The notes: generated by a model not told the origin, from the letters alone. Counted from the stretch's first letter, positions 19,926 to 32,574 are shown. The stretch: DNA of 64,000 bases from Charina bottae (GCA_023362775.1 JALMGJ010000019.1:208501-272500); one strand, 5' to 3'. Made by a program: numbers and translations.

Positions 19926-22480
19926 CTACGGAAAAAAATAAAAGCAAATTACATTGATGCAGCCGGTGTCCATAAGAAATATTCTGTGCATTTAAAAAGA
20001 CAATGATCAAACATTCCACAAAACAGAAAATTATGCAACTGGTTTTCCTTCTGCCCTTATTTTCTGGAGTAAATTCAGGGAGGAACAGCTATGGGACCTT
20101 TTCCAAGGAGGAGGAGACGCACCACCCGCTGGAGCAGGGAGACCAGCCGTTTGAGTGCTCTAAGCCCTTTCCAGAGCTCTCAGCCTGGACTCGCTGTCGT
20201 GTCATGCCAGTTCAATTCAAAACCCAGCTGAGATCCTTCAGTGTCCGTGGGGGGACTCAACTCAACAAGATGGCAGACAGAGTGCCGTGATGGGCATGTT
20301 CAAAATGGGGGCCGCTTGCATCGTGATACTCCATCCACCACCTTGATGAGTTTGACCTCTGCTGGGGAGGGAGGCATGCCACTGGGAAGCCCATGTACTT
20401 GTTGGAAATACGGGGTTTCAACCAAGCCTGTCTCACACAAATACAAGGGAGGGGCAGCTCTGCTGCAACCTAGCTTTACTGCTTTGTGTGGGAGGGGCTT
20501 GAATCCCGGTTTCCTGTTTCCTCTTCTCTCCTTGGATGTCCACAAGGGAGGAAGGTCCTTACCTTCTCTCTCCTCGTGGCTCATACTTGCACCCAGCAAA
20601 TCCACCAAAAGCGGGTTTGGTCAGAACAACTCGCTTGCACGCATGGGACCGTTTCAACAATGAAACTGCTTGTAACAAGATCTACGAATAAAAATGTAAG
20701 CAATCTTTATTTTCCTTTTTACACTGACTAAATGTGTGAATAGTCTTTATTTCTCTGAACTATAAAAATAAGCCTTTCTGTGAAAGTTTATTGCTGGACG
20801 CTTTCTACTCTGATAAACTAAATAAAAATGCTGCATGGGATTTTCTGTTACAAGCATTTCAGAACCCCTATAGTACTACCTAGGAGAATCCATGAAGGAT
20901 CAGATGAAGCTTATTTTGGTTATATTGGAGCCCCCCGGGTGTATGAAACTGGGTGACGTCAATATCTATTTCTTGGGAGCAGTTGAGGAATTGACAGTAG
21001 CTTGGGCCGCAAGAAGCCTGTCCCAACACAATGAGGTGGGGTCACACCCCTTATGGACACATCTTTTCCCAGAATGTTTGGTTACAGAATTCTGATGCTT
21101 CTCTCCAATAGAAATTTCAGAAGTTTCAGACTCTTAGACTAGAATACATTCTACAATGAATTCAATAATAAAAAATAAAAAGAGAGATACTTAAGCAGCA
21201 CAGTCATTGTTAAAGCAGGAAAACAAATAAAAACAGCAAGCAAAAACAGCAGATTTAAATCCCACAGTTAGTGCTGTAACATCAATTACAGTTCAGCAAT
21301 TACAATGAAAATCAGATTTTAGGAAACTTACAGATTTCTCTAAAGAGGATGCTAAGTAAGGAATTCTTACTATATGTGTGAAGTCTGGCTTTTTCCAATT
21401 TTTAAATTTGAAAATATTTGATTTTCTACGACTGTCTATTTGTTGAGATTCTTCTTCCCTTTCTTACTCACTTAGGTTGGGCCCATTGATCACTGTCCTA
21501 ACATGGTCATCCCATGACAACGTGAGGCAAGTCACATACTGTTAATTAATGTAACCTGTGTTTCATTACTTGACTTTATCTGCAAAAATGAGGAATTACT
21601 GGAATTGACAATCTATCCGTTCCCATCCGTACTGGTACCCTTTCCCACACTTAATGTACTAATCAATGGAAGTTGATAGTATTACTCCTCCCCCCTTCCA
21701 TATTCCACTGCGTCCCACCCTCCCTGGCTTCTGTGCATTCACACATGCGTGTTTGTGGCTAGACAATGATAATGTCAGCGCAGCGCAGTGCCAGAATCAA
21801 TGAAGGGGAGGGAACAGCCTTTCCGATCCCACTTTGCAAGGGAACACGTTGCTCCCTGGGCCGTGAGCCCAAGGGAGGCTTCCGGGCAGCCGCCAAGCCC
21901 TGTGATGTGATTGCCAGAATGATAGTGGGAACGTAAGGGTGTGGCTGCTGCTGCTGCTCTTTCCGACTGGATCCAGTGCTTCAAGGACTCAAGTGGATCT
22001 CGCCAGCGTGCACCACGCTAGGCCATCCAGCGTGTCAGCTGCTTAGGACATCCAGTCTCTGGCCGTCTTTCCATTCAAAGGAGCTCCCAGGCTCTAAATG
22101 GAATGAGCATGACTGGGTGGCCTGATCGTTCACTGGGAGCGGCACGTCACCCGCACCACACTTTGCCTGCCTCTGCTTTACTTCAGGAAGTGCGTTGTGG
22201 AGCTCTTGTTGCCCTCTCCAAGTCCTCCGCTTGCTCTCTCTCTCTTTGTCCCTGAGCACTTCCATTAAGCAGTGGCCATGCCATACCTGGGAATTCAGCA
22301 GACACTTTCTGTTCACCATCATTCCATGCCATCCTCAATCATCACTTGCATGCCATTCATCACGTATATAGGCGTGTGCAAATTTGAAATAATTTTTTAA
22401 ATAAATCGTACTCCCAGGGAACCCCTAGTGACCTCTCGCGGAACCCGAGGGTTCCACGCAACCCTGGTTGGGAAACCTTG
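19926..22480. other. Intron 1, no firmly recognised feature
   Basis: At 20399-20860 the sequence begins TGTTGGAAATACGGGG and has several AATAAA-type signals, faintly LTR-like, but no ends or duplication can be fixed. Near 22420-22470 'gggaacccctagtgacctct' and 'ccctggttgggaaacc' resemble an end of an old DNA transposon. The rest is unassigned. Confidence 0.4.
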
Positions 22481-22489
22481 GTAAGTAAT

Positions 22490-23555
22490 TAGTGTACAGG
22501 CATATGAGCCTTTAGCATAGCCCTTCTTAAGTTTGCCAGCTGCATCTCCTGGTTTATTCTTGAGTACCGCTTCCTTCTTACCCTTCCTCCCTAGTCGTAA
22601 GGTTTACTTACGCAGCCTTTGGTCTTCTGTTTGGGTGTGGTTCTAGGTAATGGTCTTCTTCCCCCTCCAGATTTAATTTAAAGCCCTCCAGATGACCTTA
22701 GCAAGATGTCTTCCAAAGATATTCTTCCCAGTCTGTGTGAGGTGCAGCCCATTGCCAAAAACCCTTCCTGTAGATAATGAAGACCATGATCCAGGAATCC
22801 AAAGTTTTCTTGATGACACCATCCCTTGAGCCAGGGGTTCACCTCCAGAATCTTCCATTCTTTCATAGGACCATGATCATCAGTTGGAAGTATGGATAAA
22901 AACAGCAGCTGTGCTTGGAACTCTTTTGCCTTGCTGCCGAATTCCTCGTAGTTGAGAGGCTATGAGGCTCTTCCTGGAAGTGCCATTTGTTCCAACATGA
23001 AACAGAAGAAAAGGATAATGGTCAGTAGGTTTGATTGGTTGGGTTGACCTCTCCGTCACATCTTGGATCTTTGCACCTGGAGACAACACACTTGCCTTGA
23101 TATCATGGAAGGTCTGCAGAGTGCCAACTTAGTTCCTCTGAGTAGCAAGTCACCCATCACCACGACACACTTTCTCCTCTTGAGCAGCAAGTCACTGGAT
23201 TCCTTGTGTCTGTGTCACTCTGATCTTATCTCCTTCCTGTTCCTGAGAACCCTGCTCTAGAAGTCTGTGAATCGTCCTCCAGGTGGAGTGCTTGAAACAG
23301 ATTGTGCAGCTCCACTAACAAGGACCATCTCCTGATTCTTTTGGTCCTCCAAGTTACATGCTGTCAGCCTTCTTCCTCTGAGGATGCTATTTTCTTTGTA
23401 GCAAAGTCTACCTTCCTGTGTTGTTCTTTGAGACATCCTTCTGCCTTGTCCAGAAACTCCTCATCTTCCCTTACAAGTCTCAGTGTGGCCAGACATGCTC
23501 CACTTTCTCCTCCAGCAATGCAATGAGTTAGTTGGAGTCCTCTTCAGGCAGGAAC
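22490..23555 (-). mobile_element. CR1 LINE ORF1 remnant with esterase domain
   Basis: On the minus strand: VVVMGDLLLRGTKLA (usual GDSLLRGTE block, nucleophile Ser replaced), then DVTERSTQPIKPTDHYPFLL and FHVGTNGTS (usual FHVGTND), then LKGWCHQENFGFLDHGLHYL and in another frame NGLHLTQTGKNIFGRHLAKV (usual DGLHLT..G). This order is the SGNH-type esterase carried in ORF1 of CR1 LINEs. Frame changes and lost catalytic residues make it a fossil. A Sauria SINE is inserted at its upstream side. Confidence 0.75.
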
Positions 23556-23570
23556 TCAAACATGCTGCAT

Positions 23571-23919
23571 AGGTAAAGGTTCCCCCCGCACATTTGTGCA
23601 GTCGTGTCCGACTCTAGGGGCCGGTGCTCATCTCTGTTTGTTAGCCGAAGAGCCAGCGTTGTCTGAAGACGCTTCCATGGTCATGTGGCCGGCATGATGC
23701 ACGCGGAACGCTGTTACCTTCCCACCAAAGTGGTACCTATTCATCTACTTGCATTTGCATGCTTTTAAATTGCTAGGTTGGCAAGAGCTGGAGCTAGTGC
23801 AGGAGCTCACTCCGTCACACGGGGCTAGGGATTCGAACCTCCGAACTTGCAATCTTCCGATCGACAAGCCTGGCATCTTACCCGCTGAGCCACCACATTG
23901 CTCATACATCAAACATATG
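23571..23919 (-). mobile_element. Sauria-type SINE, full length
   Basis: Flanked by a 15-bp perfect duplication TCAAACATGCTGCAT (23556-23570 and 23920-23934). Minus orientation: tRNA-like head near 23905-23820 ('ggttcgaatccctagccc' in sense), middle 'ggtaccactttggtgggaag', 3' BovB-related end 'agtcggacacgactgcacaa' and ACCTTT tail. Confidence 0.9.
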
Positions 23920-24329
23920 TCAAACATGCTGCATACCTTGCAGGTAATTTGCCTCCTTGTCCATGTCTACATGTTTCTTGAAAATTGTGCAGATCCAAAC
24001 AGTTCCTTCCTTTGTATACTTCCTTATCTAGACTCTCCTGGAAAGACAACACTTTAAAAAAGTGTCTTATATTTTGAAAGAAGGGAAAAAGGAGAAAGGG
24101 AAAGGGGAAAAAAGATGACTGGGGGGGGGGATAACAGATATAGATAGCTTGTGAACTGTTCCACAGTATGTCCCTGGCCACATCTTTGCTGTAACAACTA
24201 TTTTCCATGTTTTTGTACTTATAATAGAGTTAATTTGATTTCAGTGTATTCCATCTGGTGATGTCCATGTATATAGGCATTGCTTTTATTGTTTGAAGAC
24301 AGGGTAGGCAATTAAATAATTGGAGTGGC

Positions 24330-24392
24330 AGGAATTGATAAGTCGTTCTCCTGCTTCATTTCCCCGTTGGGGGAGATGGGCGGTTATATAAA

Positions 24393-24428
<36 letters not shown>

Positions 24429-24431
24429 ATT
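24330..24431 (+). mobile_element. L2-type 3' tail
   Basis: 'gttgggggagatgggcggtt' then ATATAAATT and a long (AAAT)n run, the shared 3' terminus of squamate L2 and L2-mobilised repeats. Confidence 0.65.
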
Positions 24432-24460
24432 TCAGATTTCTAGGCTATACAGTCCCATTA

Positions 24461-25390
24461 CATTTTCCACCTTACAGTTTCCAGCTTTGGTATTCCAGTC
24501 TCCAACTACAAACAGCACATCTTGCATACTTGGTCAATTTCAGATTGAACTTGACTAAAAAACTTGTGAACCTCTTTTTCTGTATCAGTGGTTAATCAGA
24601 TGGATAATCATCATATAAAAGGGTTGTCCCTTTAGTCTAATTGATATTATTTGTTCATGGACTGCATTGTCCTCAAATACTATCCTTGCTATGTCTTTCC
24701 TGACTATGAAAGCAATGCCATTCCTTTGTTTGTCATGTCCTAAGTAGTAAACAGTACGATATTCTGACTGGAAGTGTCCAATTCCAATCAATTTCAATTT
24801 GCTGATGCCTGAGATGTCAATGTGTAGTTGATTCATTTCATCTTTCACTGTGCTATGCTTTCTCGTGTTCATGTTCCTTATGTTCCAAGTTCCAAATGTA
24901 ATTCTGTCTTTGCAGTTTTTTATTTTCTTTTCCTTCATGGTAACATCAGCAACTAGACCTCTGGAAGGTTTTGATCTACAGTAGCTGCATCATTAATACC
25001 CTCATACTCCAACAGATCTTCAACTCTTCCTCAGCACATGTTGAGTGCCATCCAACCTGAGGGACCCATCATCCAGCACGATATACTTTACCTTGCTATC
25101 CATGTGGTTCTCTTGGTAAAATACAGAAATAGTTTACCATTGCCTTCTCCTGCACAGTGCGAAACGATGTCTTTGTTGTTGTCACCGAGGTGATTGTTTG
25201 CCTCCCCCACATTGCTGCTGCCCAATGTAGGTGCCTGCTTGCTTTTGCTGGGCAGTTGGGGTGACCTTCGTGCCTTGGGTCACCCTGCTGGGATTCTATA
25301 TTCTTGCCATACACTCCTGGTGCTTTTCACTCATCCCTCCCACCACAAACACAAGGAGAGCTTGAGTGGGGACAGACACTGGCAATGGTT
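24461..25390 (-). mobile_element. BovB/RTE LINE, 5' region and endonuclease start
   Basis: Minus strand encodes MKEKKIKNCKDRITFGTWNI then RNMNTRKHSTVKDEMNQLHI with GISKLKLIGIGHFQSEYRTV and RNGIAFIVRKD, the N-terminal apurinic-endonuclease domain of RTE elements (usual GTWNVRS, ILGISELKW). A complement of GDWN continues near 24500. Sequence from 24970 to 25390 upstream is the 5' UTR-like part shared with 12611-13260. No reverse transcriptase is attached. Confidence 0.8.
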
Positions 25391-25397
25391 ATAAAGA

Positions 25398-25764
25398 CAG
25401 GAGGTCCTCGGTTAACTACCTCTCGTTCAGCAACCATTCGAACTTGCGATGGTGCTAAACGAGTGGTACTTATGGTCGGTCCTCAGAGTTCCAGCCATTG
25501 CAGTGTCCCCGCAGTCCCCGTTTGCTACCTTCTTTGCCAACTTCCTACAAGCAGAGTCAATGGGGAAGCCAGCAGGAGGTCGCAAATGGCGACCATGGGA
25601 CATCCTTACTTAACAACGGCATGGGATTCACTTAATGACAGCAACCGGATGTAATGAATTGCTGTCACTAAGCAGCGCGGTCATGTGATGTCACACTTTA
25701 CGACCGCGTTGCTTAGGAACGGCAATTCCAGTCCCAATTGCCATCGTTAACCGAGGACTACCTG
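25398..25764. mobile_element. pogo/Tigger-like MITE
   Basis: Starts CAGGAGGTCCTCGG and ends GAGGACTACCTG followed by TA. Body blocks 'ttcagcaaccattcgaactt' and 'cccaattgccatcgttaacc' match the 28365 copy. The left target base pair is mutated (GA instead of TA). Confidence 0.75.
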
Positions 25765-26279
25765 TATCAAAAGGAGAATACCCTCATAATTTATGCCTGT
25801 GCCTTCTTCCTTTTTGGTTTCTTTTTTTAAAAAAAAGGCGTTCCCACAAAGCCATATCACAATAATACTACAATTCCAGTAACCATTACTTTTTCCCAAA
25901 CAGGATCCATGCTCCACAAATGAAACTGTACCACTGTCTGCTGAGGTTACAGGTGTCTGTAAAACATATGACAGCTAATACATATTTAAATTCTTTTTTT
26001 CATTTAATATCTTTACTAATAGTTAATTTAATTCATACTTGAGAGATGACACATTCTGTTTTACCGTTTCAACCTTGATATTCAAATTACATTGCAAACA
26101 TAATGTACGAGGAAGCACTCCTCGTGAGCTTGCAGTGTGAATTAATTTGGTTCACAAGGACCAGGGTTTCGCTGACCATCCTCTGGCCAGTAGTCCAGAC
26201 TCTTCCCAAGTTAACAGCGTTAACTTGCAATCTATTCCCATGGCTGGCCCTGCCCCGCTGCCTTTTGACTTCAGTAGGA

Positions 26280-27262
26280 GGGCCCGTCACGTCCATTTGC
26301 AACCATCTCAGAATCATAGAGTTGGAGGGCGCCCTTGTGACCATTCAGCCCCTCCCTCTTGCCCAAGTAAAAGTATTCCAGACAGAGGACTGTCTACTCT
26401 TTGCCCAAACACATCCGGAGAAGGGGAGCCCATCACTTATTTGGGTCACTGATTTGGTACCAGTTCCCAACTGCTCTGACTGCTGGAATTTCCCCCCCAA
26501 CATTCAGTTGGAATCTGCCTTCCTACCAGTTAAATCCATGATCCTGTGTGCTGCACCTTGGAGCAGGAGAAAGCGGATCTTGACCTCCTTTGGTGTGACA
26601 TCTGTTCAGTATTTTTTTCTCAAGGCTAGAGGTACTCCACTCCTCCTATCTCTCCTCGTATCCTGATCATTCTCACTACCCTTCTCTGAACTTGCTCTGA
26701 TTTCTCTGAATCCTACTTCAGATGGGATCTGGTCCTCCAGGTGGGATCTCAGCAAACCAGAATAAAGTGGAATGATTACTTCCTGTAATTTGGAAGCTAT
26801 ATTTCTATCGATGATGCCTAAAACTGCATTTGTCTTTCTAGCAGCCGCTTCCCACTGCTAACTCATATTCAGATTACAATCAACTAGTATTCCAAGATCT
26901 TTTTCAAAAGTACCCTTTATTAAACCAAGTACTACCATCATAAGCATGTACCTTTGATTTCTTTTCCTGCATAAAGAAGTTTGTTTCTCTCTGTTAGATT
27001 TCATTCTGTTACCTTCAGGCTATTTCTCTACCCTGTTAAGATCATCGCTTTATTTTTATCTACTGAACTTTTTGTATCATCTGCACATTTGAAGAGCATT
27101 CCCCCACCTCTTTGTCCCACTCATTAATGAAACTATTGAAGAGTAGAGGACCCAGAACTGATCCTTTGGGCGTGTCATTAGATACCTCTCCCCTACTGGA
27201 TGAGAAATCCTTGAGGAGCACTTTTTCAATACAGTTTCCAGCCAGCTGTATAGACCCTCAAT
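26280..27262 (-). mobile_element. CR1 LINE ORF2 fragment and 3' UTR
   Basis: Minus strand shows KFADDT-equivalent (FKCADDTK, near 27070), KWPEGNRMKSNREKQ-like text, EKDLGILVDCNLNMSQQ-type block near 26890 and ASKLQEVIIPLYSGLLRSHL near 26740. It ends in the CR1-tail phrase 'aatcatagagttggagggcg' (sense complement) near 26310. Broken by stops. Confidence 0.75.
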
Positions 27263-27264
27263 TT

Positions 27265-27375
27265 CATTACAGGTTTCATTTCTGGGCTAGGCAGCATCAT
27301 CAGTGCGCTGGTGGTGGAATGTCTGCCGGAAAACCACAAAGCTCAGATAACACGGAGAACCCAACATTCAATTTA
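27265..27375. mobile_element. Penelope-type end fragment
   Basis: Minus strand has CTGATGATGCTGCCTAGCCC and then GAAACCTG (hammerhead-like order with canonical CTGATGA). The plus strand continues 'aaaaccacaaagctcagata', a diverged form of the 4390-4430 end. No intact duplication was found. Confidence 0.6.
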
Positions 27376-28362
27376 GAAGTCTTAATTGATGTTTTTAACA
27401 ATTAAAAGATGCTTTTAGGCAGAATTCTTCCTTCTGGTGTTTTTCTACATGCTGCATAAGCGAAGCTCTTCCTGGACAAACCTGCTGCCTGTATGGCCTC
27501 CTCTGAGGGGTCTTTATGGCCCTGATCTTTTACACGTGTCCACTGATACCATCCTGCACATGCACGGCACGAGGCAACGCATTTGTGTGCGAATGTCCCA
27601 GGCTACCTACGGACACTGGTGACCCTCTGGTGACAAATCCTGCCAAAAGGCGTGGCCTAATCAAGCAGTGTAGGATGGCAAACGGAGTCCAACTGAGGAG
27701 CACTCCTGCTTCATACAGGTACGAAATACAGAACCTGAAAGTTTTGCAAGTATCTTCTTGACAAAAACAATAGCAATGCTGTAAAATAAATGGAGGAACA
27801 AGGGTACTTAATAGAATAAGTTTATCAAAGGTTCATTTTAATAAACTCAGTGCAATGCTAAATAGGATTCCATGGCATGAAAAGTTAGTGGGAAAAGAAG
27901 GTGGGAATCCCTAAACAAGAAAAGACTAAAAGCAAATGGCAAAGAACTCCAGTGAGTGAAAAAAGCAAAATGGAAGAGAGCTGAAGAAGCCAATGCGAGC
28001 ACATCAAAAGCTATCTGAAAAGGGGGAAAAAGCAGACGTCAAGGGTGTCAAGGAAGAAACGTTGCCGAACGAAGTACATGCACACAGCCCCCCGTCTAGG
28101 GAAGGTGTTGGCAAAGCTAAACCTCAGAATGAACCGAGGTCAACAAAGGGGGCTCTTTAAAATATGTTCAAAATAATATGTCAACAGCTAACGAAGAAAA
28201 GGCAGAGCTAGCAACTCGTATTTTTGTCTCCCAAAACAACTGCCATTACCACAACAAAATGTGTTCCACCCAGCTACTGTGAAAAGCAAAATAAAGGAGC
28301 AGAATAACTGGTGTATATGTATGTTAATCTCTAAGGACTGGAGATACGAAAGTACAGTAGAT
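27376..28362. other. Intron 1, no recognised feature
   Basis: A-rich sequence at 27900-28080 and short unassignable frames. Nothing supported. Confidence 0.4.
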
Positions 28363-28364
28363 TA

Positions 28365-28774
28365 CAGGTAGTCCTCACTTAACAACCATTCGTTTAGTGA
28401 TGGTTCGGACTTACAACGGTGCTGAAAAAACCGACTTACAATCGGTACTCACACTTACGACCGTCGCAGCGTCCCCACAGTCACGTGATCACGATTTGGA
28501 CGCTTGGCAACCAGTTCGCACTTATGACCGTCGCAGCATCCCGTGATCCCGTGATCGCCATTTTCGACCTTCCCGGCTGGCTTCTGGCAAGCAGAATCAA
28601 TGGGGAACCACGTGACTCGCTTAATGACCACGTGGTTCGCTTAACCCCTGCGGTGATTCGCTTAATGACTGCCACAAAAAAGGTGATAAAATCGGATTGG
28701 ATTCACTTAATGACAGCTTCGCTTAGCAACCAAAATTCTGGTCCCAATTGTGGTCGTTAAGCGAGGACTACCTG
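28365..28774. mobile_element. pogo/Tigger-like MITE, best-preserved copy
   Basis: 410 bp with inverted ends CAGGTAGTCCTC and GAGGACTACCTG, flanked by TA on both sides (28363-28364 and 28775-28776). Internally repetitive, with several copies of CGCTTAATGAC-like words. TA target and CAGG ends fit the Tc1/mariner-pogo group. Confidence 0.85.
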
Positions 28775-28789
28775 TATGGGAAAGTTACA

Positions 28790-29195
28790 GATGTAATATA
28801 TCTTGATTTCAGCACAGAATTTGACAACATGTCCTCTGATTAGTGAGTTAGGTACATGGGAATTGCATTGCATGAGCATTTACAAACCTTTGATACAAAT
28901 CAAAAATCATGTTCAAATTGTGATAATGAACAGTGCATCAAACTGGAGTGAGGTACTGAATATGCTGCTACAAATTAACCCCGCACACCCAATGCTTTTA
29001 AATATTTTAAAATTAATGACTTGAATGAAAAGATGGAGGGGATGTTTATCACATTTGCAGATGACATAGAATTGAGTGGTATAGCCAATATCCCAGAAGA
29101 CAGAAATAAAATTTAAAACAATTTTGATTGTGAAATGAAAATACCAGAGATATTTCATTCTGGTTTCTTCATTTCAGAAATGAACAGAAATAAAT
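28790..29195 (+). mobile_element. CR1/L3-type LINE reverse-transcriptase remnant
   Basis: Plus strand reads YLDFSTEFDNMSSD (usual YLDFSKAFDTV) near 28800, then after gaps INDLNEKMEGMFITFADDIE at about 29010-29070, the FADD catalytic box region. Interrupted by stops. Confidence 0.75.
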
Positions 29196-29213
29196 ACAAA
29201 CAAAAACATGGCT

Positions 29214-29504
29214 GGCTGTTGTGGGTCTTCCGGGCTGTGTGGCCGTGTTCTGGAAGTTGTGGTTCCTAACGTTTCGCCAGCATCTGTGGCCAGCATCTTC
29301 AGAGGGCAGGAGCACAGATAGAAGCAAAATCTCTGTGATTTTTCTGTGAAGAGATTTTGCTTCTATCTGTGCTCCTGCCCTCTGAAGATGCTGGCCACAG
29401 ATGCTGGCGAACGTTAGGAACCACAACTTCCAGAACACGGCCACACAGCCCGGAAGACCCACAACAGCCATCGAACTCCGGCCGTGAAAGCCTTCGACAA
29501 TACA
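29214..29504. mobile_element. Penelope-type palindromic element
   Basis: 291 bp flanked by a perfect 12-bp duplication AAAAACATGGCT (29202-29213 and 29505-29516). The two halves (29217-29340 and 29347-29470) are near-perfect complements, giving a hairpin over 110 bp long. Each arm carries a hammerhead-like core: minus strand 29268-29302 (CTGAAGA, stem, GAAACGTT) and plus strand 29382-29415 (CTGAAGA, stem, GAACGTT with one A lost). Confidence 0.85.
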
Positions 29505-29516
29505 AAAAACATGGCT

Positions 29517-32500
29517 ATTGCATTACTGATAACAAGTGCAAAGTCTAGTCTGTTCATCTCTACTTTACAGGCTTTTATCTTTTCTTATTCATTTCTCAGG
29601 CTCTCAAATTAATCAGGCTCACATTGTTGATTTATCAACATTGTTGATTTATAGAAAAAAAGTTAGGGATCTATACTTAGAAACTCCTATTAGCTCATCT
29701 TGTTCACCCACCCCTGGTGATGCCCACTTGCTTATGCTATGGATGCCTTTGCAAAACAAATTTCAAGAAATGTGAAGTCTTTAAATCGTCCACCCTCAAT
29801 GGCATAGGGTTTTAATGGTTGTCAGTAAACAGACAGGGATATTAAAATGCATATGGACTATAGAATCTGAACAGTCTCAACTTCCAACAGCTACCTGCTT
29901 GGAGAAGAATCAGCACTGACAAGAGACGTTAAGATAACAATTTCAAGAAAGGCCATTATTTGCAGCCCATAGCAGCCTGTATCCTTTTTGGTGGATGATT
30001 AGCTGATGAAAAGAAATAGCATCGTGCTTTCTATATGCTTCCACACACATTGATGAAACTGTGATGTTTTACTTGGTCACAGACAGACCGTTTACAAAGT
30101 TTGCAAATCTGCAAATCAAAACCCTGCCCTACCTCCAGCGCTTCCCAGGAGCCACTACAGTTACTCACTTAGGAAGCATGTTGGCCAAAGAATAACTACG
30201 CCCCCTTGGGAAAAAGTCCCACCCTTGGCTAAAATTCCAAACCACCAAGTTAATTCATCAGGGTTTTTTTTTTACCTGCAAAGTATTATCAGATGGCACT
30301 TTAGACAGGACAAATGGGCAAAAGAAGACTGTTGAAAGAATAGCGAGCAAACCCACGGGGCGGCCCCTGGCAGGCCCACACCACGCCTCCTCGGGAGGAG
30401 GGGGCTCCTGGAACAGGCTCATCGGGGCCGCTCCTTCCCACTCACCTCCAGAAGTGCTCTCTTCAGCAGAGGGTGGAGGCGCATTGGCATGGCAGTGGAA
30501 GGGAGCTTGCATGGCTGCCGCCGGCCATGCTCTGCCACTCCTGTGGAGAAAGAGAGGAGCTCAATTTCCAGGGCTCCAGACCAGGACCTTTCACAGAAAA
30601 TGGCGCAACATCCCTCAAACCTGGGACACTCTGCTCTCCCCTCGATGAGAGATGACGAGGAAGAGCAGCTCTCCATCCCTTGTTCCATGTTTCCGATGAC
30701 TGTACAGTATGTCTGTATCAACCGCGTAGTGTTGGAGAAAAAGGGGAAACAAGGGAATGATCGTTTTCTCCCTGTTATCTGTTTCATAACCCTTTTGTGA
30801 GCCAGTGATCAAGTTTATAAATGACTCTCCTCTGCAGAATTGCCCCATCTGTAGCCAAACTAGAGAACAGACCTGACAGTCAGGCGCACACAGAGCTCTG
30901 GAAAAGGCCAGAGTCCGGCACGTCTCCCTCCATCTTCATCATGCCAGAACACGTGGCTAGCCTGGGAACGGAGCTACCTGCTTCCCAGAGACATAATCTA
31001 GGAGGAAAAAATGGCCCTCTTGTTCTCTGTGTTCACCCTCCTCACCCCTTTCTGCATCTTCTGGGTCCTCCAATATCTCAAGTACGTAGCCTCACATGCT
31101 GTACATGCTCACAAGCTGCTCAAGAGTGGGTCCACAGTTACTGCACCACCGTATCCGGAAAGTTGTCTGTTTCCGTCTGTTGTCATCCAGCCCCCCAAGA
31201 AACATACACGCTTTTGAAGAAAGTGGCACCTTTCATTGTGCTATCTGTTTCCTACCATAAACCACATCCTAGAGACCATTCAACATAGAATACAACATAG
31301 ACATGGATCCCTGAACTGAAACAGTCTGTACATCTGCAGCATAGCTTCCCTACCAAGAACTTGTTAAAGAAAAGTACATTATTCAAGGTATATTTAAAAT
31401 ACTTCCAAAATATGTGCTGTTTCCCCACCGTCCTGTTCTACTATTACACTGGAATAACGGCTACAGGGCTTAGCTGACAATGTCTTCACCTTAAAGCTGT
31501 TGTTTTTCCCGTCAGGAAATCTGGGGAGGAGCAGTGATGTGGCTAAACTACAGCTCCCACCAACATACGGACTGAATAGAAGGACAGGTTCTACCACGGC
31601 CACAGGGTCTTCGACAAAAAATACCTCAAAAATATGAGAAAATGTGTTTATGAAGGTTTTTGTAACTGTTTTCATGCTTCTTACCATAAGAAAGTGAGTA
31701 GGTACCTTATGATATTGGTACTAATAATTCAGAAGTAAAAAGATTGAATTTGGTGAATTCTAAATCAGTAGTTCTGTAGTAAGTAGCTTATGTAGGAGCA
31801 AACCCAGCTGGGTTAATAGCTTTATTCCCTGGAGTGACAAACCATATTATAGAAATTGAAACCCTCTTGTTTCAAGAGACCTGTAGACGGTTACAATACC
31901 TTGTCCCTTCCTGCAGTTCAACAGACTGGCTGCGACAGACCACTGGCTAAAGTCACCCCGATAGATCCCTTAAGTTGTTATGCCCGGACTGTCCTGCTCC
32001 AAGACTACCTTATTCCTAGTTAATGCGTATAGTCCCCCAATCTACCCACACATACAGACATGGTCTGATTTAGAATCCTATTTAACCAACCAACTTTAGA
32101 AATATTTTAAGCAAAGTCAGAGTTTAACCCAACCTTGCAATGCCTGACAAGACCCCAATCTACTGTCATTCAGCCCTCATGTATTACACTGGGGGTGCAG
32201 TAACCATTCTCATGCAGACCAGCAAAGGCAGAGGAAGACAGGGAACCATTTATCCTATTGAGTGGCAGACGACTTCCTTTGGAGTCTTCCAGTCTCTTCC
32301 CTGACCAGTGGAGTGGTTTCTGGATGGTTTTCATTGCTTAGAACTGGTGCCTGAGTGTCCTTTCCTTTCCTCTCCTCTCCACCCACCCTGACCCCAAATT
32401 CTCTTATTTATGCATCGTGGCTCTGGCTTGTCTTGAGCTGGTCAACAGAGGCTGTTTCACCACTGGTCTTTGGGGGCTAAAAAGCAGGATGAAATGGCCC

Positions 32501-32570
32501 CATCAGGAATTGCAAGCTGGCTACTCTTCTCTTCTGAGAAGTAGCTTCTAGTGTTATTACTCTTTTTATT
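29517..32570. other. Intron 1, about 3 kb without recognised features
   Basis: Mixed composition. Several 60-155 codon frames overlap around 30250-31290 but have no family motifs, no codon pattern I can defend and no matching splice sites. No repeat family was recognised. Confidence 0.4.
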
Positions 32571-32574
32571 ATTT

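Noticed and set aside
30258..31288. Cluster of 60-155 codon frames on both strands in intron 1
   Set aside because: They overlap in several frames without domains or consistent splice sites.
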